Positions 37,028 through 46,928 are shown, numbered from the stretch's first letter. The stretch is DNA of 64,000 nt from Longimicrobiaceae bacterium (GCA_036375715.1 DASVBS010000074.1:25461-89460), one strand, 5' to 3'. Numbers and translations are program-made. The notes: generated by a model not told the origin, from the letters alone.

Positions 37028-39448
37028 ATGTCTGAGAATCGGTCGTACGGGCGATGGGGTGACGAATCGTGGGCTCCGGCACCCGCGGCTCTGGGCCCGG
37101 GCCGTCCCCTGGAGGCGCCGGTGGTGGTCCCGAGCGTGCCGCTCAAGGACCTTTTCGCAGTATTGCGGCATCACGCCCGTTTGATCCTCCTGATCACCGC
37201 CCTGACCATGCTGCCCGTGGTCTGGTGGGTGTACCTGCGTCCTCCCACCTACGAGGCGCGCGCTCTGGTCCGGCTGGCCGACGTACGCCGCGCCATCGCC
37301 GGTGGCATCGAGAGCGACCCCGATGCGCAGCCCATCGGCAAGTTCACGGACGAGCTGCTGTCGCAGGTGCAGGTGCTCCAGGGGCGGACGGTGCTCGGGG
37401 ACGTCGTTGATCGGGAGGGCCTGCGCCTTGTCTCCGCCGATACCAAGCTGCCCAGCCGGTATCTTGCCGGGGTCAGGGTCGCAGACAGTGCCGCGCCGGA
37501 TACCTTCACTCTTCGCTTCGTAGGCGACGGGGCTGTGGTCGAACGGGGTGGAAGGGAGATGGAGGTGCCCGTCGGCTCGCCCGTAGACCTGGGTGACATC
37601 CAGCTGACGATCGCGGCGAGCGCGCCGGCGGGTCATGAAGAGACCCTGGAAGTGCGCACCAAGGAGACAGCGGTCGATTGGGTCATCGAGGGTCTGTCGG
37701 CGGCGCCGCGAACCGGAACGGACGTGATCGACGTGACCTTTACCTCGCGCGACTCCGTGCTGTCGCAGAGGGTGGTCAATTCGATCGTGAATGCCTTCCG
37801 CGACTACGACCTGCGGGTCGCCCAGGAGATTTCCACGCGCAGGGTGGAGTTCCTCGAGGAGCAGCTCCGACAGGTCGATTCAATCCACACCGCCGCACAG
37901 CAGGAGCTGAGCGCCTTCCGCGCCGAGAGTCAGTTTTTCTTCTCGGAGGGGAGGATCGGCGATCAGCAGCAGACGCTGGAGGATCTCGACAAGCGGTGGG
38001 AAGAGCTGGCGGCCGATCGTCGCATGTTCAGCGACCTGCTCTCCACCGCCACCAGTGCGCAGGGCGAGGAGCAGGAGCGAGCTTTCCGGACGCTGCTCGC
38101 CACCCCGGAGATCGCCTCGAACGGCGCGATTCAGCAGCTCTACACCCAGCTCATCCAGTACCAGGCGCAGCGTGAGGAGCTGACCGCAGGACCGCTCGGG
38201 AGCACCAGCCAGGATCCGGAGGTGCGGCGGCTCGAATCGTTGATCACGAGCACGCGCGCGAAGCTGCTCGACGCTGCGCGGAGCCACCTGGCGTCGATTT
38301 CCGCGCAGCTCGCCTCGGTGGACGAGCTCCGCGCTCGCAGCCGGGCCCGTGCGCAACCGCTTCCGGTCCTGGCGGCCACGGAGGAACGACTGCTCGAGCG
38401 GGTCAACAGCGCCGGGCGGGCGCTGGAGCAGCTTCGCGCCGACCTGCGGGAAGCCAGCATGGCGCAGGCGGTGGAGGCGGGGCGTGTCCAGATCATCGAT
38501 TATGCGCCCGGTTCCGAGCCGACGGGCTCCAACGGGCCCCTGAAGCTGGCCATCGGCTTGGTGCTGGGACTCTTCCTCGGTGCGGGCGGGGCTTTCGTGG
38601 CAGAGTCCTCCAACACCGCCATCCGGCGTCCCCAGGACGTTGCAGGCGTCCTCGGGGTACCGCAGCTCGGGGTCGTCCCGCGGATCGAGATCAATGGCGA
38701 TCGCGGCCTGAGGCGGCTGACGTCCGCGATCACCGAAGGCTCCCGACGAACGGCGTTCGGAGGCACCGGGAATATCAACGCCGAGGCGGTGCGCAAAGCG
38801 GCGGAAGCATATCGAACTCTGCGGAGCAACCTGATCTTCACCGCGAGGAACAGCTCGATTCAGACCCTGGTGGTGACCAGCGCATCTCCGGCGGAGGGGA
38901 AGACGACTACGGCGGCCAACCTGGCTGCGTCCTTTGCGCATCAGGGCTTCAACATCCTGCTCATCGACGCCGACCTCCGAAACCCGCGGCTTCACCGCGT
39001 GCTGTCCACCGATCAGGAGCCCGGTCTGGCAGAGGTTCTCACCGGCGAGCGGGAGCTCGAGGACGTGGTCCGGATTACCTCCTGCCCCGGGCTCCGCCTC
39101 ATCCCGGCGGGGGCGCGAACGCTGAACGCCGCCGAACTGCTGGGACTCCCATCCCTGCGCGACATTCTCGTGGAGCTGGGGAACAGCTACGACCTCGTCG
39201 TGGTAGACAGCCCGCCCGTTCTCGCGGCCACCGACGCCGCCATCCTCGCCGCGCAGACAGATGCCGTGCTGATGGTGGTGCGAGCGGGGACCACGGAGCG
39301 CCAGGCGGCCGAGGAGGCGATGCAGCAGCTCGCCTTTGCCGGCGGACACGTGGTGGGGGCGGTACTCAACGATCCGGATGCCGAGTTGCCGCGCTACGGG
39401 GTCTACTATCCCCGGTATTCGTACGGTAACGCGGCGCAGCTAGGCTAG
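37028..39448 (+). CDS. Wzc-like polysaccharide co-polymerase and BY-kinase
   Basis: An 806-residue inner-membrane protein controlling polymer length. The Wzz domain starts after a proline-rich N-terminus, with membrane segment 1 at about residues 52-70. A long periplasmic coiled coil (about 260-470) is followed by segment 2 at about 505-527 (LKLAIGLVLGLFLGAGGAFV). The cytosolic tyrosine kinase has Walker A SPAEGKTTTAANLA (about 620), Walker A' ILLIDADLRNPRLH and Walker B LVVVDSPPVLAATDA. The C-terminus has a Tyr cluster (YGVYYPRYSYG) that is the likely autophosphorylation site. It is paired with the Wza-like exporter. Confidence 0.93.
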   Translation: MSENRSYGRWGDESWAPAPAALGPGRPLEAPVVVPSVPLKDLFAVLRHHARLILLITALTMLPVVWWVYLRPPTYEARALVRLADVRRAIAGGIESDPDAQPIGKFTDELLSQVQVLQGRTVLGDVVDREGLRLVSADTKLPSRYLAGVRVADSAAPDTFTLRFVGDGAVVERGGREMEVPVGSPVDLGDIQLTIAASAPAGHEETLEVRTKETAVDWVIEGLSAAPRTGTDVIDVTFTSRDSVLSQRVVNSIVNAFRDYDLRVAQEISTRRVEFLEEQLRQVDSIHTAAQQELSAFRAESQFFFSEGRIGDQQQTLEDLDKRWEELAADRRMFSDLLSTATSAQGEEQERAFRTLLATPEIASNGAIQQLYTQLIQYQAQREELTAGPLGSTSQDPEVRRLESLITSTRAKLLDAARSHLASISAQLASVDELRARSRARAQPLPVLAATEERLLERVNSAGRALEQLRADLREASMAQAVEAGRVQIIDYAPGSEPTGSNGPLKLAIGLVLGLFLGAGGAFVAESSNTAIRRPQDVAGVLGVPQLGVVPRIEINGDRGLRRLTSAITEGSRRTAFGGTGNINAEAVRKAAEAYRTLRSNLIFTARNSSIQTLVVTSASPAEGKTTTAANLAASFAHQGFNILLIDADLRNPRLHRVLSTDQEPGLAEVLTGERELEDVVRITSCPGLRLIPAGARTLNAAELLGLPSLRDILVELGNSYDLVVVDSPPVLAATDAAILAAQTDAVLMVVRAGTTERQAAEEAMQQLAFAGGHVVGAVLNDPDAELPRYGVYYPRYSYGNAAQLG

Positions 39449-39597
39449 GCCGGGCGACGGATGCAAGCGACTCGTTCCGTCGTCCGATCGCGCGAAGCGG
39501 TCATGAACCGTCCTGGCGTGGGTAGTTCGAAGGTCACCCCCGGGGCCCGCGTACCGCGCGGGTTCGGGTCGACGATCGGTATTTCTGAATCGAGCTA

Positions 39598-40731
39598 ATG
39601 CGTGCTGCATCGTCACATCGGCCAGTAAGCTCGGGAAACGGCGCAGAGGCACCGGAAGCGGCTGTCGCTTCCCGGGTAGATGCGCAGCGCGAGGAGTTCC
39701 TCCCAGGCCCCGACGGAATCCGGGCGGGCGCCCGAAAGCTCGAGACATCCCTGCCGGACCTCTTCGTGGTCGGCGGCCAGCAGCAGGCCCTGCGGCCGCT
39801 ACACGCAGGGCTGCAGCCCTGGTATCGCTATCGGAAGGGGGTGGTGCTCTACGTCCGCACCGCCGACGAGACGATACAGACGGCGCTGGAGTACGTCTCG
39901 CCCCCTGAAGTCTGCGCTCCTGACAACCCGCCCATCCTCTTCAAGCAGGGCACCCTGGTCGACGGGCGCCTCTACCTGTGCACGCAGACCGAGGTGATGG
40001 TCTACAGCGTGCCCGAGATGGAGCGGCTGCATTACATCTCACTCCCCTGCTTCCACGACGTACACCACGTTCGGCCCACACCAGAGGGCACGCTGCTGGT
40101 GGCCAACACCGGGCTGGACATGGTGATGGAGGTATCGCTCGAAGGAGAGGTGCTGCGGGAGTGGAGTGTTCTGGGGACCGATGTCTGGACGCGCTTCTCT
40201 ACCTCGGTCGATTATCGGCTGGTGCCGAGCATGAAGCCGCACCAGTCACACCCGAATCACGTCTTCTATGTAGGTCAGGACATCTGGGTCACCCGATTCG
40301 AGCAGCGCGACGCGATCTGCCTGACCGATCCCGGCAAGCGGATCGACATCGGTCTCGAGCGCGTGCACGACGGAGTGAGCGCCGATGGATGCCTCTACTT
40401 CTCCACCGTGGACGGAAAGATCGTGATCGTGGACGAGGCGACTCTGAAGATCCAGGAGGTGCACGATCTCAACCGCATGAGCGCCCCAGGCGAGCTGCTG
40501 GGGTGGTGTCGCGGTCTTCACGTGGAGGGAGCCCGGATCTGGGTTGGATTCTCCCGCCTTCGCCCCACTCGCTTCCGCGAGAACATCAGCTGGGTGGTGA
40601 ACGGCTTCCGGAGGATCCTGCCGACACGGATTGCCTGCTACGACCTGGAACGCAAGGTCTGCCTCAAGGAGATCGATCTCGAGCCGTACGGGATGAATGC
40701 GGTGTTCAGCTTGCATGCCGCGGGTGGCTGA
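39598..40731 (+). CDS. Beta-propeller-like protein of the exopolysaccharide locus
   Basis: A 377-residue protein without a signal peptide or membrane segment. The repeating strand pattern (VVLYVRTADE, LVDGRLYLCTQTEVMVYSV, HVRPTPEGTLLVANTGLDMVMEV, VSADGCLYFSTVDGKIVIVDE) suggests a propeller of six or so blades. It also contains several conserved His/Asp clusters (CFHDVHHVRP, MKPHQSHPNHVFYVG), reminiscent of uncharacterised proteins found in other sugar clusters. I cannot name a function. It overlaps the next gene by 17 bases, so the two are coupled. Confidence 0.7.
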   Translation: MRAASSHRPVSSGNGAEAPEAAVASRVDAQREEFLPGPDGIRAGARKLETSLPDLFVVGGQQQALRPLHAGLQPWYRYRKGVVLYVRTADETIQTALEYVSPPEVCAPDNPPILFKQGTLVDGRLYLCTQTEVMVYSVPEMERLHYISLPCFHDVHHVRPTPEGTLLVANTGLDMVMEVSLEGEVLREWSVLGTDVWTRFSTSVDYRLVPSMKPHQSHPNHVFYVGQDIWVTRFEQRDAICLTDPGKRIDIGLERVHDGVSADGCLYFSTVDGKIVIVDEATLKIQEVHDLNRMSAPGELLGWCRGLHVEGARIWVGFSRLRPTRFRENISWVVNGFRRILPTRIACYDLERKVCLKEIDLEPYGMNAVFSLHAAGG

Positions 40732-41764
40732 GTCGACATTCGCCGCCACCGTTTCGCGTATGCTCGCGCGCGACCTCCGGGCTGGCGCTGGTACCCCTAT
40801 CCGTGCAGGCATAGGATTGGATCTGCGATTCAAGGAGTTTCCGCCGGGCCTGGGCCACATCAAGGTTCCCGTCACCTCCCGCGACGCGGCCATCGCCGCC
40901 CTCGTCCTGTACGCGCCGTGCCGACCGCGCGCGGTGTGGATGAGCCGCGCGGCCCACCTCTTCTTGCGACTGTTCGGCGCGGCCGCCATCCCCAGCCGCT
41001 CGGTACTCTGGCGGCCCCCCATGGAGCCAGAGACCTGGGAAGGACTGTGCGCCCTCTGGCGTCGGGAGGTCGCGGATTTCGATGAGGTGGTGGTGGCGGA
41101 GCGCGCCCAGAGCACCCGCACCGGGTTTGCCGCCCTCCTGCTGCGTAATGGACGGCCAAGAGCATTCGCCAAAGTCCGGCGCGGAGGGCTGGCTTCATTG
41201 GAGGCTGAACAGGAGGTGGTGAGCCGCGTCTGGCGTGCCCGGCCGCGGTCCTTTGCGGTGCCCGAGCCCCTGGGCCTGGGCGGCTATGGGGACTGGAACT
41301 ACCTGGCGTCCGCACCCCTGCCGTCGGCTGCACACCGTGTCCCCCGTCGCCCACCGGTTCGCGAGATCGTCGGCGAGATCGCCGACGTCCTCGAGTCGCT
41401 CGACCGCGGGGCGGTGCCAGCCCACTGGCGGCCCATGCACGGTGATCTGACCCCCTGGAATCTGCGAGAGATGCCGAGCGGGCAGCTCTATCTCTACGAC
41501 TGGGAAGATGCGGGTTGGGCCCCGCCTGGCGCGGACGAGGTGTTCTACCGGGCGAGCGCCGCCGTCACCGGCAGGGAGACGTCCTGGCCGACCCTCCCGG
41601 AGGAGTATCACGAGGCGGTGGCCTTCTGGAAGGCGCGTATCCCCATGCGGGTGGGGTCCCATAAGCGTGATCGGGCGCTCGACGCGGCGATGATGGCGGC
41701 GCTGGAGACGATGACGCAGGCCGGCCTGGGGAATGGCGTGCCCGTCGGGCGGGTATCGAGGTGA
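40715..41764 (+). CDS. APH/choline-kinase-like phosphotransferase
   Basis: A 349-residue cytosolic protein with the aminoglycoside-phosphotransferase fold. The catalytic loop is MHGDLTPWNL (Asp and Asn in place) and the metal-binding DWE follows in LYLYDWEDAGWAPPGADEV. The N-lobe lysine region RAFAKVRRGGLASLEAEQEV supplies an AxK. The start is either ATG 40715, overlapping the previous gene by 17 bases, or ATG 40760. Within an exopolysaccharide cluster the likely substrate is a sugar or lipid-linked sugar hydroxyl rather than an antibiotic, but this is inferred from location only. Confidence 0.75.
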   Translation: MPRVAESTFAATVSRMLARDLRAGAGTPIRAGIGLDLRFKEFPPGLGHIKVPVTSRDAAIAALVLYAPCRPRAVWMSRAAHLFLRLFGAAAIPSRSVLWRPPMEPETWEGLCALWRREVADFDEVVVAERAQSTRTGFAALLLRNGRPRAFAKVRRGGLASLEAEQEVVSRVWRARPRSFAVPEPLGLGGYGDWNYLASAPLPSAAHRVPRRPPVREIVGEIADVLESLDRGAVPAHWRPMHGDLTPWNLREMPSGQLYLYDWEDAGWAPPGADEVFYRASAAVTGRETSWPTLPEEYHEAVAFWKARIPMRVGSHKRDRALDAAMMAALETMTQAGLGNGVPVGRVSR

Positions 41765-41789
41765 GCATGCGGTACACGGTGGGGCGACG

Positions 41790-43100
41790 ATGAAAGCCCG
41801 TTCCCGAATCCCCGCTGGAGTCATCGACTCCGGACTGGCGTCGCTGGCCACCTTCGGCGTCGGCCTCTTCGCGATTCACAGCTTCGACCCGGCGCTGCTG
41901 GGCGGGTACGCGCTCGCGTTCGCCGCGTTCAACCTGCTGGTCATCCTGCCCCGCGAGCTCGTCTTCGTACCGGCGGAAATCGCGGCCGTTACTTACGCTT
42001 CCGAAGCGCGGCTGTCGCTGATCGGCCGCACACTCTCGCTCGGCTTGTTGCCGGCGCTCGCGGCGGCGGTCATGGTCTCCTTCTGGAGCCTCGCCGCACC
42101 GGCCGACATCCCTACGACTGCGATCTTTCCGCTTACCGTCACCACCGCGATCTGCACCTTCCTGTCGCCCGTGCAGGATCACCTTCGCCGCATGCTGCAT
42201 ATCGGCGAGCGATCCTGGCTTGCGACAGCGATCTCTGTAATCCAGGTCGCGATGACGGCGCTAGCAGTGGTGGTCGCGGTGCGTCTCGAGGTGCCGGCGG
42301 CCTGGATTCCGTTCGGGGCGCTCGCCGTTGCGAACCTGGTCTCTCTGGCCGTCGGGGGAGCGATGCTGGGGCTCAGTGCGAGGTCCGAGCCTCCTGACGC
42401 CCCAGCGCTGCAGCTGTCCGCCCTCGTGATCTCGGGTAAGTGGCTGCTCGTCGGGGGACTGCTGGGGCCTGCGAGCGTTTTTGTCGCCTCGGTATTGGTC
42501 ACACACCTGGCCGGCGCAGAGGCGCTGGGCTTCGCCGAGGCGGCCCGCGTGATCTCGCGGCCGCTGCCGGTGCTGGCGGCCGGCATCTCCGCGGTGCTTC
42601 GACCGCTCTCGATCGAGGCGGCCCAGAAGAAGCAGCTTCCGATCGCGCGGCATGCCTCGCGCCTGTACCTGAAGTTGATGGGGGCGTGCGGCCTCCTCTA
42701 CCTGCTGGTCGCGGGCGCGGATGTCCCGTGGAATCCGCTCGCGGCCATTCTGCCGAACGGCTACATGATCTCCGGGCTCGCGGCGGCCACCATCATTGCG
42801 GAGACATTCAGCGTCCTGCTCTTCCCTTACCGCTACGAGCTGCTCGGCGGTGACCGCGTGGTCGCGCTGACCGTCATCGAGGGAGTGGGTGCGTTCTTCC
42901 GCTGCGTCGTCACGGCGATCATCGCCGGAATGGTAGCTTCGTTCGCGATGCCGCTCGGACTGATGATCATGACCGTCGCGCGGGGCTTCGGCTTCCACAT
43001 GAAGCTCCGCGGCCTGTACGAGCCCGAGAGCGAACGTCCGCGGCCGGACGAGGAGGCGGTGCATCCGGTCAGCGGCGATGCCACGCTGGTACGAGGATGA
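41790..43100 (+). CDS. Polysaccharide flippase (Wzx/MOP superfamily)
   Basis: A 436-residue, very hydrophobic protein with about 12 membrane segments (for example GLASLATFGVGLFAIHSF, ALAAAVMVSFWSLAA, GLLGPASVFVASVLVTHL). It translocates lipid-linked repeat units across the inner membrane. Motif conservation in this superfamily is low, so the assignment rests on hydropathy pattern, length and its place directly before the polymerase. The start ATG 41790 avoids a poor upstream extension. Its stop overlaps the next ATG (ATGA). Confidence 0.82.
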   Translation: MKARSRIPAGVIDSGLASLATFGVGLFAIHSFDPALLGGYALAFAAFNLLVILPRELVFVPAEIAAVTYASEARLSLIGRTLSLGLLPALAAAVMVSFWSLAAPADIPTTAIFPLTVTTAICTFLSPVQDHLRRMLHIGERSWLATAISVIQVAMTALAVVVAVRLEVPAAWIPFGALAVANLVSLAVGGAMLGLSARSEPPDAPALQLSALVISGKWLLVGGLLGPASVFVASVLVTHLAGAEALGFAEAARVISRPLPVLAAGISAVLRPLSIEAAQKKQLPIARHASRLYLKLMGACGLLYLLVAGADVPWNPLAAILPNGYMISGLAAATIIAETFSVLLFPYRYELLGGDRVVALTVIEGVGAFFRCVVTAIIAGMVASFAMPLGLMIMTVARGFGFHMKLRGLYEPESERPRPDEEAVHPVSGDATLVRG

Positions 43101-44437
43101 TCGCGCACGCGCCGGACCGGTTCGCGGGCACCAAGCCTCTCGCGCAGTGGCCCGAGGCTCCGGCCGCCATGCGCTTCGCCCGGCCGGGTTGGATCGATCT
43201 GGCGGTCTTCCTGATGCTCTTCTCCGGGCCGCCCAGGCTGCGCGTGCGTGACGCCACCGCCTCTCTGCGCGGCGAGACCGACGCTGCCGTCCTCCTGCGT
43301 CTGTTCGTCTGGGCAGCCGGCCTCATCTGGATCCTCTACCGGCTCTACCCGTTCCTGGTCTCCCGCGGGATCGTGCCGCGGATGTCGCTTCCGCAGATCC
43401 TCGGGATCGTTCTCTCCCTCGTGCTGGCGGCGGGCGTCTTTGTCGCCCCCGGTCCGGGCCTCACTGCCTTCGCCGTCTACCAGCTCGTGGTCATGGTGGT
43501 ATTCAGCTGGCTTTACGTGCAGCTGTACGGGCCGGACGCATACGTGCGTCATCTCTTCTGGGGGTGCCTGCTCCTCACCATCGCCATTCTCTGTGCCTGG
43601 GCGTTCATGCCGGAGCTGGTGGTGCGGCGGGGAAGGGTGCGAGGAGATCTGATCGGTCCGTCCGGGGCCCTGGCGGCCATGGGCCTTACCCTCTGCCTGA
43701 CCGGCACCGTGCGACTGAGGCGCTGGGTCTTCCTGTCCGCGTCCGTCCTGTTTGCGGTGCTGCTCATTGCCGCGCAGACCCGGACCGCCTTCGGCGGCTT
43801 CATACTCGCCGCACTGCTCGGGCTGCTTTTCCGCTACGCGGGGCCCATCCGGAAATTCTACGCTTTTGCGGCGATCGCCACGCTGGTTGCGGCGCTCTTC
43901 GGCTTGCTGGAGGCGGGAGGCGAGTACGCGATTCGGGAGGAACAGAGCCTCGCGACGATGAGTGATCGGATCCCGCTCTGGAGCCACCTCATCGGCACGA
44001 TGATGCGCGAGTCACCGGCGATCGGTCTCGGCTACTACTCCGCGTCGCGGGTGCTCGGACCGCAGTACAACGAGAATCTCGGCAACGCGCATTCCGCCTT
44101 TGTGGAGATCCTGGTGGGCGGTGGCCTGGTGGGTGGGCTGCTCTTCTTCGCCCTCTACGCGGTGCTGATCGCCTACTCGGCCCGGCTCCTCCTCTTCGGA
44201 CGATCGTCGTCGCTGGTCTTTGCCGTGCTGGGGCTCTTCCTCATCACCTTCGTCATGTCGGTGACGAACACGGAGGGCGTGCAGGGGGGCCCCATCGGCT
44301 TCACCTTCTGGTCGATGTGCGCGTTGATCCCGGCGACCTGGGAGAAGCTGATGCGGGAGGGGCTCTGGGAGCCGACGGTAGCGGGTTCGAATGGTGTCGG
44401 CCCGGAGAGACGATGGATCTCCGCGGCGCCGGTCTGA
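43097..44437 (+). CDS. O-antigen polymerase/ligase family protein (Wzy/WaaL-like)
   Basis: A 446-residue membrane protein with 11-12 predicted segments and one large extracytoplasmic loop near residues 280-330. The loop contains MSDRIPLWSHLIGTMMRESPAIGLGYYSAS, then NAHSAFVEILVGGGLVGGLL. This H-S-x-F-x-E/GG pattern is the Wzy_C signature, where His and Arg residues act in glycan polymerisation. In this locus it should polymerise the exopolysaccharide repeat unit. A ligase role cannot be excluded. It ends the plus-strand operon and faces a long inverted repeat at 44493-44524. Confidence 0.88.
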   Translation: MIAHAPDRFAGTKPLAQWPEAPAAMRFARPGWIDLAVFLMLFSGPPRLRVRDATASLRGETDAAVLLRLFVWAAGLIWILYRLYPFLVSRGIVPRMSLPQILGIVLSLVLAAGVFVAPGPGLTAFAVYQLVVMVVFSWLYVQLYGPDAYVRHLFWGCLLLTIAILCAWAFMPELVVRRGRVRGDLIGPSGALAAMGLTLCLTGTVRLRRWVFLSASVLFAVLLIAAQTRTAFGGFILAALLGLLFRYAGPIRKFYAFAAIATLVAALFGLLEAGGEYAIREEQSLATMSDRIPLWSHLIGTMMRESPAIGLGYYSASRVLGPQYNENLGNAHSAFVEILVGGGLVGGLLFFALYAVLIAYSARLLLFGRSSSLVFAVLGLFLITFVMSVTNTEGVQGGPIGFTFWSMCALIPATWEKLMREGLWEPTVAGSNGVGPERRWISAAPV

Positions 44438-44492
44438 GCGGGATCGCAGCGGACTGGTAGGGTCTGATGAATCGCTGCTTCCCCCGAGAGAA

Positions 44493-44524
44493 TCGCCCGT
44501 ACGGCGCCAGTGCCGTACGGGCGA
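44493..44524. terminator. 13-bp perfect inverted repeat between convergent genes
   Basis: Arms 44493-44505 and 44512-44524 (TCGCCCGTACGGC paired with GCCGTACGGGCGA) with a 6-base loop. It lies between the stops of the Wzy-like gene (plus) and the beta-helix gene (minus), so a bidirectional terminator is likely. Only short T-rich tracts flank it. A smaller GGCGGA/TCCGCC hairpin lies at about 44539-44553. Confidence 0.55.
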
Positions 44525-44556
44525 ATCCTCCCGAGCAGGGCGGAGCTTCCGCCTTC

Positions 44557-46896
44557 TCAGAGCGGCGAGTTGACCGTTCCCTCGGACCCGTTCGCCTCCC
44601 ATCCGAGCTTCGCTCGCATGTCCGCGATGGTGCGGATCCATCCGGTGTGCTTCCAGTAGGTCATCTCGATCACCGACCCCTTCTCGTAGCGGTTGTAATC
44701 CGCCGTCACGTTCATGTCGGCCGGCGTGGTGATCTTCGCGCCGCCGGGGTGAATGTTGGAGCGGGCTACCCACCCCTTGAAGAAATTGTGGGTGATCGCC
44801 ACGTCCTTCAGCGGATAGGCGCTGCCACGATCCGCGTACACCAGTTTGACCGAGTGCGGGTTTGCGACGAAGAGGTTGCCCTTCAAGGTCACCTTGCTGC
44901 TGTTCGCCACCGTCACGCCGGCGACGCTGTTGCTGGCGAAGACGTTGTTCTCGACCAGCCCGGGCCCGTGACTCACCTCGATGAACAGGCCGTGCCCGCT
45001 CTCGTTGAAGTTGTCGTGAAGGTAGCTGTTCCGCACGGTGAAGTTCGTGTTGTTCGTGTCGAACCAGATCCCCGGGCCGTTGTTCTCGTAGCTCTCTACG
45101 TTGTCGACCAGCGTGCCGGTGGTGTGATAGAACTTCATCACCTTGATCGAGTTGTCGCCGTACAGCGGGTCCGGTCGGTTGTTGTTGTGGCGCAGCACCG
45201 CGTCCTGGAGCGTGATCCAGCGAAGCAGGGGCTTGTCGATCGCCGCGGAGGCGGTAAGCGCAAGCGTGTGGTGGTTCTCGAAGGTGCTGCGCACGACGGT
45301 CACCGAATCACCACGGATGTCCAGCCCGCTGAAGCCCGCATCATCGAAGAGGCAGTCTTCGATGCGCCAGCCGCGGATCGCGGCGACTGCGGCTCGGTAG
45401 CGAATGTTCGGCTCCTCGGGGGCATAGTTGCGGAACACCAGGCCCCGCAGCGTCACGTAGACCGCCCCGTCCTGCTTCACCCCCCCATAGTACTGGGCCG
45501 GTGCGAAGTTGTACGACCCACCGGTCAGCACCACCTTCCCGCGCTCGGCCGCCTGGAAGACGATCCGCCGCTCCGAAGTCCCCGCATTGCGGACCGAGAC
45601 CGATTCACGGTACGTCCCGGCGGCAATGGTGACGACATCACCAGCCTGCGCCACCTGCGCCGCCTTGTTGATGGTGCGGAACGGCGCACTCAGCGTTCCC
45701 GGGTTCGCGTCGTCGCCGTTGGGCGAGACGTAGTAGGTCGTGCCGCCCGCCGGAGAGAGCAGGGAATACGTTCCCTGACCGAAGCCGCGGGGACGAATCC
45801 CCTGGAGCACGGCCGCGTACGCGCTGGGCTGAGGAGCGGGTTCGATCTCGACGGGGCTCGTCGGCTCCGTCGCCCCGGGCTGTGTCGCCGCCTGCTCGTC
45901 CGGAACGGCCTGGGCGAGCGGCACGATGACCACGGTGTACATCTCAGCCCCGGCCAGGCTTCCAGCATTGCCGCCCAGGACCACCTTTCCGGCCTGGAAC
46001 GTCCTCCCGTAGAGGAGGTGCGTGTTCTGCTCGCGGGTCTTGGTGATGACCACGCTGTCCCCGGTGGCCTGGAAGCCGAGCTCGGCGACCCAGGCCGGCA
46101 CTTTAGTGCCGTTGAACGCCACGTAGACGGCCGACTCGCGATCCAGCTGGAAGGAGAGGAAAGCGTTGCCGGTCGACAACTGATCTCCGTTGGCGGTACG
46201 GAGGTACGGCGCGCCCTCCAGGGCAACGGGGACGTAGGTGTACGTATATGCGCGGTCGATGTAGGCCTTGGCGCCCTGAGTGAGGCCGTACGCCACTTCG
46301 TAGCTGCGCCCGGACTGCGCTGTCACCCCGCCCACCAGGGAGCCGATGTAGGTCGGTTTCACCGCAATCGTATACATCTGGGCGGAGCCGCCGTCGGCCC
46401 GGTTGGTCCCCAGGCGGATGGTGCCAGCGCGGAAAGTCGCGGCATAAATGGCGTAGGCGTTCTCCTCAGCCGCTTTCGCCACGACGATGCTGTCACCGGT
46501 CGGCCGGAAGCCGAGCTCATGCAACCAGCTCGGCGTGGCCGGCCCGTGGTACGCCACGTAGACCACTGCGTCCCGCGTCAGCTCGAAGGTGAGGAAGGTG
46601 CCGGAGCCGGAGAGGGCCTGGTCGCCATTCGCCGTGCGGATGTACGTCAGCCCCTTCAGCGTGGCAGGGACGTTCTTGTAGACGTACGTCCGGTCGATGT
46701 AGACGCGGGCGCCGTCCGCGAGCCCCTCGGCCGCCGCGTACGGGCGTCCGGAGGCCGCCTCGATGTAGGTGATGAGGCCCGAGTCCGCGAGCGTGGAGCT
46801 CTGCTCCTGCGGCACGGGAGCGAGCGGCGAATCGGAGCAGGCGCCGAAGAGCAGCGCCAGAAGGGCGGCCGCGGCCCTGCCGCGGACTGCGCGCAT
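44557..46896 (-). CDS. Secreted lipoprotein: two copies of a shared domain plus right-handed beta-helix
   Basis: A 779-residue lipoprotein (lipobox FGAC, Cys20). Two tandem copies of a domain of about 140 residues (41-181 and 187-326) each read GL..GA..YIDR.Y.Y..VP, TYIRTANGDQ, FLTF.L.R...VYVA, W..ELGF..TGDS and end MYTVVIVP. After a linker a beta-helix starts at TTYYVSPNGDDANPGTLSAP and APFRTINKAAQ (about 395) and continues with PbH1 coils to about 760. The helix resembles pectate-lyase/DUF1565-type carbohydrate-active proteins, but I could not identify catalytic residues. A TTG at 47061 keeps the frame open upstream; ATG 46896 is preferred. A leader terminator and an aptamer-like RNA precede it. 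Confidence 0.85.
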   Translation of the reverse strand: MRAVRGRAAAALLALLFGACSDSPLAPVPQEQSSTLADSGLITYIEAASGRPYAAAEGLADGARVYIDRTYVYKNVPATLKGLTYIRTANGDQALSGSGTFLTFELTRDAVVYVAYHGPATPSWLHELGFRPTGDSIVVAKAAEENAYAIYAATFRAGTIRLGTNRADGGSAQMYTIAVKPTYIGSLVGGVTAQSGRSYEVAYGLTQGAKAYIDRAYTYTYVPVALEGAPYLRTANGDQLSTGNAFLSFQLDRESAVYVAFNGTKVPAWVAELGFQATGDSVVITKTREQNTHLLYGRTFQAGKVVLGGNAGSLAGAEMYTVVIVPLAQAVPDEQAATQPGATEPTSPVEIEPAPQPSAYAAVLQGIRPRGFGQGTYSLLSPAGGTTYYVSPNGDDANPGTLSAPFRTINKAAQVAQAGDVVTIAAGTYRESVSVRNAGTSERRIVFQAAERGKVVLTGGSYNFAPAQYYGGVKQDGAVYVTLRGLVFRNYAPEEPNIRYRAAVAAIRGWRIEDCLFDDAGFSGLDIRGDSVTVVRSTFENHHTLALTASAAIDKPLLRWITLQDAVLRHNNNRPDPLYGDNSIKVMKFYHTTGTLVDNVESYENNGPGIWFDTNNTNFTVRNSYLHDNFNESGHGLFIEVSHGPGLVENNVFASNSVAGVTVANSSKVTLKGNLFVANPHSVKLVYADRGSAYPLKDVAITHNFFKGWVARSNIHPGGAKITTPADMNVTADYNRYEKGSVIEMTYWKHTGWIRTIADMRAKLGWEANGSEGTVNSPL

Positions 46897-46928
46897 CTTG
46901 GCCACCCCCCCGCCAATTCCGGGCTGCG

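Noticed and set aside
40715..41764. Aminoglycoside resistance gene
   Set aside because: Only the general APH fold motifs are present, and the gene is embedded in and coupled to an exopolysaccharide operon.
44493..44524. Palindromic operator for a transcription factor
   Set aside because: Its position between the stops of two convergent genes makes a terminator the simpler explanation.
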